Of a stretch of 64,000 nucleotides of DNA, positions 8,593-17,691 are shown piece by piece. The DNA is from CAZIQY01 sp964541605. GTDB lineage: Bacteria > Desulfobacterota > Syntrophia > Syntrophales > UBA2185. The translations under genes were made by a program, and so were the position numbers. Where the stretch lies: the NCBI GenBank assembly GCA_964541605.1, contig CAZIQY010000002.1, forward strand, positions 13,825 to 77,824. The letters run 5' to 3'. The notes beneath the pieces were generated by a model. That model ran no database searches, was not told where the DNA came from, and was given only the letters and a program-made list of their open reading frames with translations. The number at the start of each line of letters is the position of its first letter. Position 1 is the stretch's first letter.

Positions 8593-9608
8593 AAACATTG
8601 GCAAAAAAAGACGTCACCCGTCTTCTCAAAACATGGACAAAAGAATACTCGGTTCTGGCGCCAGCCAGAAAATCTTCGGGAGATTGTATCTTTGAGCCTT
8701 TCCAGGAAGGTTCGTTTACCCTCGACTACGGGAAACCCTCTCTTCCGCCGAAGGCAGTCTTTCTGCCGCACAGTGACGTCATATTCAAGGTTGAAAAAAA
8801 TGAATTCCGGGAGGTGGTGTCGGCAAAAAAGACGATCCTGTTCGGGATACGATCCTGTGACATGATGGGCATCCGCCAATCCACGAGTTTTATGACCCGG
8901 GATCAAAAAGATATCTACTACAACGAGAACCGGATTCAGGCAATTACCGTTGTCATGGCCTGTCCCGGCCCCCAGAACGAGACATGTTTCTGCACGACAA
9001 CGCGGAGCGGACCGGTTGCAGAAAAGGGATTCGATCTGTTGTTCTATGACATGGGGGATACCTTGATGATCGAAACGGGCAGCCGGAGGGGAGAAGGCTT
9101 GCTGTCATCAGATCTTTTCACCGACATGGACGATGCCCTCGCACGGGAAAAAATTCAAATATTCAAGGAAAAAGCTGCCGGGGATATACCAAAGGTCGAT
9201 GCGGTCATGGGAGCCATGAACAAGCTCGAAGACGGCACAGCCGACGAGAAGGTCTGGGAATACTTTGGCAATAAATGTATCATGTGCGGAGGGTGCGCTT
9301 ACGTGTGTCCCACATGCACCTGTTTCAATGTCTATGATCAGGAATCGAGCCCGGGCAGCGGCCTGCGGGCAAGGGCCTGGGACACCTGTCTCTTCGGCGG
9401 TTTTACGCGCGAGGCGTCAGGCCACAATCCGAGATCCACCCAGGCGTCAAGATTGAAGAGACGGCATGAACACAAGCTTCTTTACTACAACAGGACCGAC
9501 ATTCAGGAAGCCCTGTGCGGATGCGTGGGCTGCGGCCGCTGCTCCGATTACTGCCCTGTCAAAATCGGCGCCCTGGAAGTGGCAAAAGCCATCAATAATG
9601 AACGTTAA
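8589..9608 (+). CDS. 4Fe-4S electron-transfer subunit, sulfhydrogenase beta-like (formate dehydrogenase partner)
   Basis: A 339-residue subunit of the HydB/AsrA-like family. A large N-terminal domain carries GIRSCDMMGI and ACPGPQNETCFC, and the C-terminal third holds two ferredoxin motifs, CIMCGGCAYVCP and CVGCGRCSDYCP. The ATG at 8589 is preferred over an upstream in-frame ATG at 8562 because it has AGGAGG just before it and overlaps the fdhA stop as ATGA, a sign of translational coupling. With the gamma subunit it would link formate oxidation to NAD(P) or ferredoxin. The combination of these two sulfhydrogenase-type subunits with a formate dehydrogenase replaces the hydrogenase small and large subunits of the classical complex. 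Confidence 0.88.
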   Translation: MKTLAKKDVTRLLKTWTKEYSVLAPARKSSGDCIFEPFQEGSFTLDYGKPSLPPKAVFLPHSDVIFKVEKNEFREVVSAKKTILFGIRSCDMMGIRQSTSFMTRDQKDIYYNENRIQAITVVMACPGPQNETCFCTTTRSGPVAEKGFDLLFYDMGDTLMIETGSRRGEGLLSSDLFTDMDDALAREKIQIFKEKAAGDIPKVDAVMGAMNKLEDGTADEKVWEYFGNKCIMCGGCAYVCPTCTCFNVYDQESSPGSGLRARAWDTCLFGGFTREASGHNPRSTQASRLKRRHEHKLLYYNRTDIQEALCGCVGCGRCSDYCPVKIGALEVAKAINNER

Positions 9609-9620
9609 CGGAGGTTCCCC

Positions 9621-10010
9621 ATGACTGAGAAAAAAAAGATACTGATCATCGATGACGATAAGGACTATGGCGAGGCGCTCAGGATTGTTCTGGAAAATAA
9701 CGGTTTCATGGTTGATCATGTTCTTAATATCCAGGACGGCCGCAAAACCCTGGAAGCTGACAGACCGGATTTGATCATCCTGGACGTGATGATGGACAAG
9801 CACACGGACGGATTCGATCTGTGTTACAGCCTGAAACACGATGAAACATGCAAAGAAATCCCCATCCTGATGGTAACTGCCGTTACCGATAAAACAGGGT
9901 TTAAGTTTTCTCCTGATACGGACGGTGAATATCTGCAGGCGGACGATTATGTGGCAAAGCCCATTCCTGTTCCGGAACTTCTCTCAAGGGTGAAAAAGCT
10001 GATCGGATGA
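9621..10010 (+). CDS. single-domain response regulator (receiver only)
   Basis: A 129-residue CheY-like receiver with no output domain. The acidic pocket IIDDDKD, the phospho-accepting Asp in LIILDVMMD, the Thr in ILMVTAV and the Lys in DYVAKPI are all present. It starts 12 bases after the beta-subunit gene and is therefore likely in the formate dehydrogenase operon, feeding into the phosphorelay encoded next. An insertion of about ten residues before the conserved Lys (the FKFSPDTDGEYLQ region) is seen in other lone receivers of this type. Confidence 0.92.
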   Translation: MTEKKKILIIDDDKDYGEALRIVLENNGFMVDHVLNIQDGRKTLEADRPDLIILDVMMDKHTDGFDLCYSLKHDETCKEIPILMVTAVTDKTGFKFSPDTDGEYLQADDYVAKPIPVPELLSRVKKLIG

Positions 10011-10108
10011 ACCCGCGTATTCCCCTTCCCGGCGCACCCAAAGAATGTTTGATAATGCCAGGTTATCCGTGATAGTATTCGGGTGATTTCCAACATCGGG
10101 CAGACACA

Positions 10109-12115
10109 ATGAAAATCACTGACAGTCTCATAGAGCGGCTTTTCAAGTTAGACCTGCAGAGCCGCCTTGTCGCCGGGTTCCTGATCGCCACATGCCTCAC
10201 GGGTTTCTTCGCCACCATTATCAGCGTATGGACCATCAACAGGAGCACCATCGCAGAGGTGCAGAACAGGGTGCGCCAGGACATCAATACTGCAAAGCTG
10301 ATCTATAACAGCACGCTTCAGAAAATAACGTCCCTGGTTCAGTTTACCGCCGAAGGGTCCGATCTGCATGGGCCTGCAACCGGGCAGGATATCGCCCGAA
10401 TGGGACACTTGAGAGGACTCATTCGAAAAGGGACGGATTCTCAGTCTCAGGACAACCACATTTTTCTCGACATGCTCACCCTTGTGGATGCCGGCGGGAA
10501 TGTCCTGTACAGGGCGGGCAATCCGGAGATCAGAGGAGACAACCTCCTGCAGGACCCCTTCGTCAGAAACTGCATAGGGAAAAAGTCCCCCCTGTCCTCA
10601 ACCGAACTCATGTCCATTGAAAGTATTTTAAGGGAAAATCCCGCCCTCTCGGAACGGGCGAAAACGGATATTGTCAAGACACCCTTATCCGCCGAAATAA
10701 GCGAAGACAAGCTCTCGGAAGGCATGGTCATGAGGGTCGCCTATCCGATAATGGATAAAAAAAATAATCTGCTTGGAGTTCTTATTGGAGGCGTTCTACT
10801 GAACAAGGACAACGCCATTGTGGATCGGATAAAAGAAACCGTCTATCATGGTGAAAAATACAATGGCCGTGAAATGGGAGTGGCCACCATATTCCAGGGA
10901 GGCGTGCGCATATCCACGAACGTCATGACAAAGGATAACAGGCGGGCCATCGGCACCATTCTTTCCAAAGAGGTCTATGATCAGGTCATCACAGAAGGCA
11001 AAGACTGGGTGGGCAGGGCTTTCGTCGTTAATGACTGGTACATCACCACGTACACCCCGATTTTCAATATGGATAAAACGCTCATCGGCGTCCTTTACAC
11101 GGGCATTCTTGAAGCCAAATACCGGGACATAAAATGGAGGACGATCTGGATAAACCTGGGGATAACAACCCTGGGCATGATCATCGCCTTTATTATTTCC
11201 CTGCGGCTGGGAAACACCATCATCACGAGAATACGCATGTTGAAGGAGGCGACAGAAGCCATCGCTTCAGGAAACCTGGATTATAAACTCTCGCCCGATA
11301 AAATCTCGGGTTTCGACATGCTGGACGAAGCCTTCAATTACATGTCCAAGTCTCTGAAAGACCACGACGATCAACTTCAGAAAATACATCAGCAGCTGGC
11401 AAAAACGGAGAAACTGACCGCCCTGGGCGAGATGGCGGCGGGTGTTGCTCACGAGATCAACAACCCTCTGGGAGGGATCCTGTTGTACAGCAACCTCGTC
11501 CTGGAAGACATCCCGGAGGACAGCCCCGCACGGGAAAACATGCAGAAGATCATCTATCAGACGAACCGATGCAAGGAAATCGTACAGAGTCTGCTGGACT
11601 TTGCGAGAACGCCGACAGGCGATATGTTTCCTCTGCAGATAAACCAGGCCATCACCACCTCTCTCAAGCTGGTAAGGGACCAGTCCATGTTCCACGGGAT
11701 AGAGATAGAAACCCGTCTTGCGGAGAATCTGCCCGAAGTGATAGGCGACAGGTCAAGGCTGGAAGAGGTTTTCCTGAATCTTTTCATCAATGCGGCCGAT
11801 GCCATGAAGGGCAGCGGAAAGCTTTCGATCGTGACGGGGCTGAGCACGAACAATGCCGTCAGGATTTTCATATCAGACACTGGCGAAGGGATAGACGAAG
11901 AACACCTTTCCCACATCTTTGAGCCATTCTTCACAACGAAGGACCCCGGAAAGGGAACGGGACTGGGGCTTTCCATCGTCTACGGAATCATCCGGAAACA
12001 CAGCGGCACAATCGATGCGGAGAGCGAACCCGGAAAGGGGACCACTTTCATCATATCCTTACCCGCATACAGGGGAAAATACAGCGGTATGGATGACGAT
12101 GTCTTCTACAGCTAA
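10109..12115 (+). CDS. membrane sensor histidine kinase (Cache-like, HAMP, HisKA, HATPase)
   Basis: A 668-residue kinase. One membrane helix at about residues 19-41 and a second at about 345-367 flank a roughly 300-residue periplasmic sensor of the Cache type (ending WYITTYTPIFNMDKTLIGVLYTG). A HAMP linker follows (ITRIRMLKEATEAIASGNLDYKL), then HisKA with the phospho-accepting His448 in GVAHEINNP, and a GHKL ATPase domain with NLFINAADAM, SDTGEGID and GTGLGLSI. It probably phosphorylates the NtrC-type regulator encoded next. The ligand is unknown; the position after the formate dehydrogenase operon suggests a related metabolite. Confidence 0.94.
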   Translation: MKITDSLIERLFKLDLQSRLVAGFLIATCLTGFFATIISVWTINRSTIAEVQNRVRQDINTAKLIYNSTLQKITSLVQFTAEGSDLHGPATGQDIARMGHLRGLIRKGTDSQSQDNHIFLDMLTLVDAGGNVLYRAGNPEIRGDNLLQDPFVRNCIGKKSPLSSTELMSIESILRENPALSERAKTDIVKTPLSAEISEDKLSEGMVMRVAYPIMDKKNNLLGVLIGGVLLNKDNAIVDRIKETVYHGEKYNGREMGVATIFQGGVRISTNVMTKDNRRAIGTILSKEVYDQVITEGKDWVGRAFVVNDWYITTYTPIFNMDKTLIGVLYTGILEAKYRDIKWRTIWINLGITTLGMIIAFIISLRLGNTIITRIRMLKEATEAIASGNLDYKLSPDKISGFDMLDEAFNYMSKSLKDHDDQLQKIHQQLAKTEKLTALGEMAAGVAHEINNPLGGILLYSNLVLEDIPEDSPARENMQKIIYQTNRCKEIVQSLLDFARTPTGDMFPLQINQAITTSLKLVRDQSMFHGIEIETRLAENLPEVIGDRSRLEEVFLNLFINAADAMKGSGKLSIVTGLSTNNAVRIFISDTGEGIDEEHLSHIFEPFFTTKDPGKGTGLGLSIVYGIIRKHSGTIDAESEPGKGTTFIISLPAYRGKYSGMDDDVFYS

Positions 12116-12222
12116 TCTTTCTCTTGCACAATCTTGTATAATATCATAGCATTCCTCAAGTCCCGCCTCCCCGGTGGAAAGATTCGCTCTCTGGGCTCCG
12201 GATTATTGCGTTTAAAGGGAAA

Positions 12223-13572
12223 GTGAAAGAAGCAGTGAAGAAAAGCAGGAAAATTCTCATTATCGACGACGAGGAATCCATCCGGGACGGATGTCATCAG
12301 ATCCTTTCCCGAAAAGGCCATCATGTCGAAAGTACTGGGGAGTCTGTTCGCGGCCTTGAAATGGCTCTCAGAGACCTCTATGACCTGATTCTGCTGGATG
12401 TCAGAATGCCCAAAATGGGAGGATTGGAGATCCTGAAAAAACTCAAAGAAAACAATGTATCGGCAAAGGTTATCATCATCACCGGATACGGAACCATATC
12501 AATTGCTGTTGAAGCCATGCGTCAGGGCGCATTCAATTTTCTTACGAAGCCATACTCTGCCACCGAACTCAAGGACGCTGTGGACGATGCGTGCAAAGAA
12601 GATGAAGGACATGACGTCGAAAAAGATCTTTCCGTATTGATCGGGTCCAGCGATTACATGAAAGAACTCAAGGAGTCGATCAAGCGGATCGCACAGACCG
12701 ACAGCACTGTTCTCATCACAGGCGAAAGCGGCACCGGGAAAGAGCTTGTCGCACAGACCGTTCACCATCTGAGCAAACGGGCCGACAAACCTTTCATTCC
12801 CGTCGATTGTTCCTCCCTCGTTGAAAATCTTATGGAAAGCGAACTGTTCGGCCATCTCAAAGGGGCTTTCAGCGGCGCCACGGAATCACGCGAAGGGCGT
12901 TTCCAGATGGCGGACAAAGGAACCCTGTTCCTCGACGAAATTTCAAATATAAGCCTCAATATCCAGGCAAAGCTGTTGCGGGTCATTCAGGAGCAGGAAG
13001 TGCCGCGGGTCGGCAAATCGACACCTGAGAAGGTGGACGTCAGGCTCATTGCAGCGACAAACAAAGATATCCGGTCCGAAATCGAAACGGGAAGATTCAG
13101 GGAAGACCTGTTCTACCGGATTTCCGTCGTGCCTCTGAACATCAAGCCCCTGAGAGAACACAAGGCCGATATTCTTCCCATTGCCCTGCATTATCTCGAC
13201 ATGTACACAGTGAAATATGACAGCAGGGTACGATGCCTTTCCGAAGAAGCAAAGAAATCGCTCGTGTCATACAGATGGCCCGGAAACATCAGGGAACTGA
13301 AAAATACGATGGAACGCCTGTGCGTCCTTTGTGATCATCAGGAGGTAAACCTGTCCGATATCTTCTACTATGGTCAAAGCGACGGGGGAAAGGCCCCGGT
13401 CGTCGATTCCGCATCAGGCAGAGTGACCCTGATCGATGTGGAAAAGGAGCACATCGAAAAAGCCCTCAGCCATTTCCATTTTCAGATCAACAAGACCGCA
13501 AAGTTCCTGGGTATTGACAGAAAGACCCTGAGAATAAAAATGCGCAACTATGGAATAAAATCAGAACAGTAA
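12223..13572 (+). CDS. sigma-54-dependent NtrC-family response regulator
   Basis: A 449-residue activator starting at GTG 12223 (GGGAAA upstream). Domains in order: receiver (IIDDEES, LILLDVRMPKMGG with the phospho-Asp, FLTKPY), AAA+ ATPase (Walker A GESGTGKE; the sigma-54 contact loop as GAFSGA rather than GAFTGA; Walker B GTLFLDEIS; arginine finger region FREDLFYRISVVPL), and a Fis-type helix-turn-helix at the C-terminus (INKTAKFLGIDRKTLRIKM). It would activate transcription at -24/-12 promoters. Two such promoters are visible in this window, at 5645 and 13740, both near this gene. Confidence 0.95.
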   Translation: MKEAVKKSRKILIIDDEESIRDGCHQILSRKGHHVESTGESVRGLEMALRDLYDLILLDVRMPKMGGLEILKKLKENNVSAKVIIITGYGTISIAVEAMRQGAFNFLTKPYSATELKDAVDDACKEDEGHDVEKDLSVLIGSSDYMKELKESIKRIAQTDSTVLITGESGTGKELVAQTVHHLSKRADKPFIPVDCSSLVENLMESELFGHLKGAFSGATESREGRFQMADKGTLFLDEISNISLNIQAKLLRVIQEQEVPRVGKSTPEKVDVRLIAATNKDIRSEIETGRFREDLFYRISVVPLNIKPLREHKADILPIALHYLDMYTVKYDSRVRCLSEEAKKSLVSYRWPGNIRELKNTMERLCVLCDHQEVNLSDIFYYGQSDGGKAPVVDSASGRVTLIDVEKEHIEKALSHFHFQINKTAKFLGIDRKTLRIKMRNYGIKSEQ

Positions 13573-13739
13573 GCGGGCTATGCTTAAAAACCTGTCCGGC
13601 TTATCCGGATGCACTTCCGGTCAAAACCCGTCTGTGATTCAGGGGTTATCTGACTCATACACGGGGAGTTTTACCCCTTAAAACGAACCGCATCTTCCGC
13701 CTTATACAATTATCTTAATTAAATCAACATATTACGATC

Positions 13740-13755
13740 TGGCATCATCCTTGCT
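13740..13755 (+). promoter_or_regulatory. sigma-54 (-24/-12) promoter before the receiver/receiver-kinase pair
   Basis: TGGCATCATCCTTGCT fits TGGCAC-N5-TTGC with correct 10-base GG-GC spacing. It lies 37 bases before the ATG at 13793, whose ribosome site is AGGAGGTG. The sigma-54 activator gene ends 167 bases upstream, so a feed-forward loop is plausible. Confidence 0.75.
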
Positions 13756-13792
13756 TTTATTAATGTTAAAACATTACAGGAGGTGATTCATC

Positions 13793-14185
13793 ATGACAAC
13801 GAAAAAGAAAATACTCTTAATCGACGATGACAAAGACTTTTTATTCGCAACCAAACTTATTCTTGAGAAGGGCGGATACGAGGTATTCATGGCAGAAGAT
13901 GGAAAGACCGGCGTTGAAATGTGGAAATCCGTATCTCCGGATCTCGCCATTATCGATATGATGATGGAAACCTGGGGTGAGGGATTCTCCGTATTGAACA
14001 AAATCCGTGCAACCGATACGGGAAAGAATACGCCTCTTTTCATGCTGAGCGCCGTCGATCTTCAGGGTCCATACCAGTCCTATGAGCCTCCCGCGGAGTT
14101 TCCAAAGGTGAACAAGGTATTGCATAAACCCGTGAAGGCGGAAGATCTTCTCAGCTATATTGCTCAGGAACTGGGCGGCAAATAG
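13793..14185 (+). CDS. single-domain response regulator (receiver only)
   Basis: A 130-residue receiver with an excellent AGGAGGTG ribosome site. The motifs LLIDDDKDF, LAIIDMMMETWGEGF (phospho-Asp), FMLSAVD and VLHKPVKAEDLLSYI are all present. It shares the longer beta4-beta5 insertion of the receiver at 9621, so the two may be paralogues. No output domain; it probably shuttles phosphate between kinases in this block. The following kinase gene starts two bases after its stop. Confidence 0.92.
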   Translation: MTTKKKILLIDDDKDFLFATKLILEKGGYEVFMAEDGKTGVEMWKSVSPDLAIIDMMMETWGEGFSVLNKIRATDTGKNTPLFMLSAVDLQGPYQSYEPPAEFPKVNKVLHKPVKAEDLLSYIAQELGGK

Positions 14186-14187
14186 CC

Positions 14188-15300
14188 ATGAACACGAAAG
14201 CTCAGAAACCTCTGATTCTGATCATCGATGATGAGGAAGCCCTTAGGGACGGGTGCAGGCAGGCACTGGAAAAATCCGGCTATGCCGTTCTTGCCGCCGG
14301 GGAGGGAGTAGAAGGCATCAAGATTGCGCGGGAACAGATACCGGACATGGCCTTTGTCGATCTAAAAATGCCAAACATTTCGGGGATGGAGATCATCGAA
14401 ATCCTTTCGAAGGACATCCCCGATATGGTTCTGATCATGATCACAGGCTACGCATCGATTATCTCGGCAGTGGAGGCCATGCAGAAAGGCGCCTATGACT
14501 ACCTCCCCAAACCCTTCAGTCCCGATCAGTTAAGGGCGTTAACCAGACGGGGGCTCGACCACCGCAACCTTAAGATCGAGGCAAGGAGGCTGAGAGAAGA
14601 AAAAGAGCGGATGGAGAAGAGCTTCATCACCTTTGTCAGCCACGAAATGCGTTCTCCCCTCGTCGTCATCCGGCAGTACATCGAATCTCTAAAAGCCATA
14701 GCGGGAGACCGGTTCGACAAAGACGTTACTGACATCATTGAAAGGTGCAGCAAGCGTATTCAGGGGCTCGAGGAAATGATCGAACACTGGCTGGACCTCA
14801 GCCGAATTGAAGATGGAACCCTCGCACAGAAGAAAGACCCGCTGAACCTCGCCTCGATCATTGCACGAAGCACAGAGGAAATGATCCCCGTCTGCCGTAA
14901 AAAGGGAATTTCCCTGGAAACAAATATCACGGAAAATTTACCGGAGATAACCGGAGACGAGGAAAGCCTGGTGCGGGTATTTACCAACATCATCGGCAAC
15001 GCGACAAAATACACCCCGGAGGGCGGCAAAATAACCGTCTCCGCTCAACACGACGAATATTATGTCACCGCAAGCATATCGGATACGGGAACCGGTATTC
15101 CCCATGACAAGATTCCGTTCATTTTTGAGCCCTTTTTCAGAGTCAGGGGAAAAGAGGAGAAACACAGGGGCTCCGGTCTCGGACTGACTTTCTGCAAAAA
15201 AATCATGGAATCTCACAGCGGCGGGATCGAGGTTACTTCAAGGGAAGGAGAGGGAACGACTTTTATCCTGACGTTTCCCGCCCGGATACCTGCGGCGTAA
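14188..15300 (+). CDS. hybrid receiver-histidine kinase (REC-HisKA-HATPase), cytosolic
   Basis: A 370-residue protein with an N-terminal receiver (IIDDEEALRDG, MAFVDLKMPNISG, YLPKPFSPDQL) joined by a short coiled segment (LKIEARRLREEKERMEKS) to HisKA (FITFVSHEMRSPL, phospho-His) and a GHKL ATPase domain (NIIGNATKYTPEGG, SDTGTGIP, GSGLGLTF). No membrane segments. The receiver probably controls the kinase activity, a layout used to integrate signals from another kinase. It is translationally linked to the receiver before it and driven by the sigma-54 promoter at 13740. Confidence 0.93.
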   Translation: MNTKAQKPLILIIDDEEALRDGCRQALEKSGYAVLAAGEGVEGIKIAREQIPDMAFVDLKMPNISGMEIIEILSKDIPDMVLIMITGYASIISAVEAMQKGAYDYLPKPFSPDQLRALTRRGLDHRNLKIEARRLREEKERMEKSFITFVSHEMRSPLVVIRQYIESLKAIAGDRFDKDVTDIIERCSKRIQGLEEMIEHWLDLSRIEDGTLAQKKDPLNLASIIARSTEEMIPVCRKKGISLETNITENLPEITGDEESLVRVFTNIIGNATKYTPEGGKITVSAQHDEYYVTASISDTGTGIPHDKIPFIFEPFFRVRGKEEKHRGSGLGLTFCKKIMESHSGGIEVTSREGEGTTFILTFPARIPAA

Positions 15301-15378
15301 AAAAGCCACGGGGTCAGTTTCTTGAATCCAATTGCAGAATCGTGTCATTTCAGATAGGCTCATTAAAAATTCAAGAGA

Positions 15379-15600
15379 ATGTCTATGAAATACTATGATG
15401 CTGAAAATTACCGTTTTCACGAAAAGGATATATCCGACAAATGCTTTTGTTGCAGCCACAATGCACCGAGGTTGCTGATTGTCCGGCATATTAAAAGCGA
15501 GATGCTGGTTCACTTGTGCCCGGAATGCATGGTAGAAAATCTTTCGGATTATCTGCTGGACAATACACGGCCCTGGCTCGGGGCAAAGAAGACAACCTAA
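15379..15600 (+). CDS. small cysteine-rich hypothetical protein
   Basis: A 73-residue ORF with CFCC near the middle and CPEC later, a spacing compatible with a small zinc-binding knuckle. The start may be ATG 15379 or 15385; an AAGAG sequence 10 bases upstream is a modest ribosome site. I do not recognise the family. It lies between the hybrid kinase and the convergent pgi gene. Its reality rests on the paired CxxC motifs only. Confidence 0.45.
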   Translation: MSMKYYDAENYRFHEKDISDKCFCCSHNAPRLLIVRHIKSEMLVHLCPECMVENLSDYLLDNTRPWLGAKKTT

Positions 15601-15656
15601 ATGTTCAGCAATCCGAGCATAAACCAGGCGATTGGGGTTTTTCTTCATCGATTGTA

Positions 15657-17357
15657 TCAGAGTGTTTCCGTCAATACTCTCAATCCACCGATGATGTCCG
15701 CTCCCAGATGAAAGCGGATGACGGAACGACCGGCATTGATGAGCGCCTGCCGGTCACCGAAAGCCTGAGCATTTTTCAGAACGCCGAAAGTGATGGATGT
15801 GTCAGGCAAACCCATTTCATCAGGAATGGGGGTATCCCAAGGGTCATCCGCAGTAAACTGGACAAAGACCCCTTTCCCCGCATCGCCCTTGTGTAGTTGT
15901 CCCGTAGAGTGCAGGAATCGTGGCCCATAACCAACCGTCGCGGGCAGGCGGAAACGATCCCGAAGCCGTGTGCTCAGCTGACGTAACGCCAAATCCGTCT
16001 CACCAGTCGGATGAACATACGCCTGAAGTGCCACGTAAGCTCCGGGTTTTGCCCGAGTGATAAAAGCGGCCAATACGTCCTTTTGTTTTTCGGCCCGGAC
16101 ATCCCCGTAAACGGCTATTCCCTCACTGGAAAGTACCGGTGTTTCCGCGGGAATCTCCCCTTTTTCCATATATGCGGCGAGCATGTTGCGGGCGAGCACC
16201 TTCGCCGCCTCCACATCAGGCTGGTCAAAGGGATTGATCCCCAGACAGTGGCCGGCTACGGCCGTTGCCATTTCCCAGAGAAAAAATTGCCCCCCCAGAT
16301 CATAGGGATCGTGGATTTGCATGCGCAACACAGGGTGGCCGGCTTTTTCGAGGGACAGGAGTTTTTCGCTGTCGCCATTATCATTCTCAAGGCTCATGTG
16401 AACGAAGAGCCGGTCGTCACCATACACATCCAGACTCCCCAGGGTCTCCCCGACGATCGGCGCAATTCCTTTTCCTTCTTTCCCGGTGCTCTCTGCGATA
16501 AGCTGTTCCAGCCAGTCACCGAAACTTGCAATTCGGGATGAAAAAACAAAGGTTGCCTTGTCCCTTCCGGCTTTAGACAGTTCCCCCAGAAACGTCCCTA
16601 AAAAAGCCCCGTTCAGGGTATCCGTACCGGGAATGTCGGATGTATATTCGTTATCGACCATGGTCATAGCGTGTTCCAGGAGGATCCTGACATTCATCCC
16701 GATCAGTGCCGCCGGAACCATGCCGAAATATGAGAGCACCGAATAACGCCCGCCGATATCGGGATCGTTGAGGAAGGTCTTGCGAAAGTGGAACATCTCG
16801 GCCAGATCCGCCAGCCTGCTTCCTGGATCTGTAATGGCGATAAAATGCCTGCCTGCTCCCTCCGCACCCAGAGTTTCAGCCACAATGTTGTAGAAATATT
16901 TCATAAAGGAGAAGGTTTCCACCGTTCCCCCGGATTTGGTGGAAACGATAAACAGTGTTTTATTGACATCAAACCGCTCCGCATATGCGAGTACGGCTCC
17001 GGGATCAGTGCTGTCCAGAACTTCCAGATCAAGATATCCCTCCCTCACGCCAAAGGTTTTACGAAAAACTTCCGGAGCCAGACTCGATCCTCCCATGCCC
17101 AGCAGAAGGGCATGCGTGTAATCGTCGGCGCGAACCGCTTTCACCAATTCATTTATTGCCCCCAGCTTTCTTACCATATCCTTCGGGCTGTGCAGCCAAC
17201 CCAGACGATTGGAAATTTCCTTTGGGTCCTGTTTCCAGACCGTATGATCCTTTTTCCAGATACGCGCCATGATCCTGTTCTTCTTCAATTCCTTCATGGC
17301 CATCTCAACAATATCCTTATATGAACCCGGAGTTACGGCACCAGTCACCATCGACAT
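15657..17357 (-). CDS. pgi: glucose-6-phosphate isomerase
   Basis: A 566-residue phosphoglucose isomerase interconverting glucose 6-phosphate and fructose 6-phosphate. Visible motifs are LLLGMGGSSLAPEV (sugar-phosphate SIS fold), STKSGGTVETFSFMKYF (phosphate-binding loop), FGDWLEQLIAESTGKEGKGI (PGI signature region) and NPFDQPDVEAAK near the C-terminus. The sequence resembles the isomerase half of transaldolase/isomerase fusions more than E. coli Pgi, but no transaldolase domain is attached. AAGGAGGTC lies before the ATG at 17357. It appears to be transcribed alone. Confidence 0.93.
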   Translation of the reverse strand: MSMVTGAVTPGSYKDIVEMAMKELKKNRIMARIWKKDHTVWKQDPKEISNRLGWLHSPKDMVRKLGAINELVKAVRADDYTHALLLGMGGSSLAPEVFRKTFGVREGYLDLEVLDSTDPGAVLAYAERFDVNKTLFIVSTKSGGTVETFSFMKYFYNIVAETLGAEGAGRHFIAITDPGSRLADLAEMFHFRKTFLNDPDIGGRYSVLSYFGMVPAALIGMNVRILLEHAMTMVDNEYTSDIPGTDTLNGAFLGTFLGELSKAGRDKATFVFSSRIASFGDWLEQLIAESTGKEGKGIAPIVGETLGSLDVYGDDRLFVHMSLENDNGDSEKLLSLEKAGHPVLRMQIHDPYDLGGQFFLWEMATAVAGHCLGINPFDQPDVEAAKVLARNMLAAYMEKGEIPAETPVLSSEGIAVYGDVRAEKQKDVLAAFITRAKPGAYVALQAYVHPTGETDLALRQLSTRLRDRFRLPATVGYGPRFLHSTGQLHKGDAGKGVFVQFTADDPWDTPIPDEMGLPDTSITFGVLKNAQAFGDRQALINAGRSVIRFHLGADIIGGLRVLTETL

Positions 17358-17691
17358 TTTTTGACCTCCTTACTGTCATATGTGAAGATCCCCGTCCATA
17401 GTGCGGGGATTAAGGGACGTTTAACCGGCCAAGCCGTTTCCGCACGAATGTCATTTCTAGCATTGTCCGCACGGATGACAAAAGACAGAGGTAACAGCCA
17501 TAAAAAAGATGTTTCCCGCCGGCCGGAGTTTAATATCATACAATATCCATTAAATTCAATCTGTTGTTATTTATCATCGCTCTGGTTTTTCTATTTTGAA
17601 TCTGAGAACAGGTTGTGGCATAAGAAGATTATGCATATCAAGGGTTGTCCCTCTTTTGAATGACAAATATACTCACTTCCCGGCAGGAAAA
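17358..17691. other. intergenic region between divergent pgi and GNAT genes
   Basis: 334 bases with no convincing gene. Open frames here are short and lack ribosome sites. It must hold the divergent promoters of pgi (minus) and the acetyltransferase (plus), but I could not identify clear -35/-10 pairs. Confidence 0.5.

Noticed and set aside
12180..12215. Possible sigma-54 promoter before the NtrC-type gene (GG...TTGC)
   Set aside because: The spacing between GG and GC is 12-13 bases, not 10.
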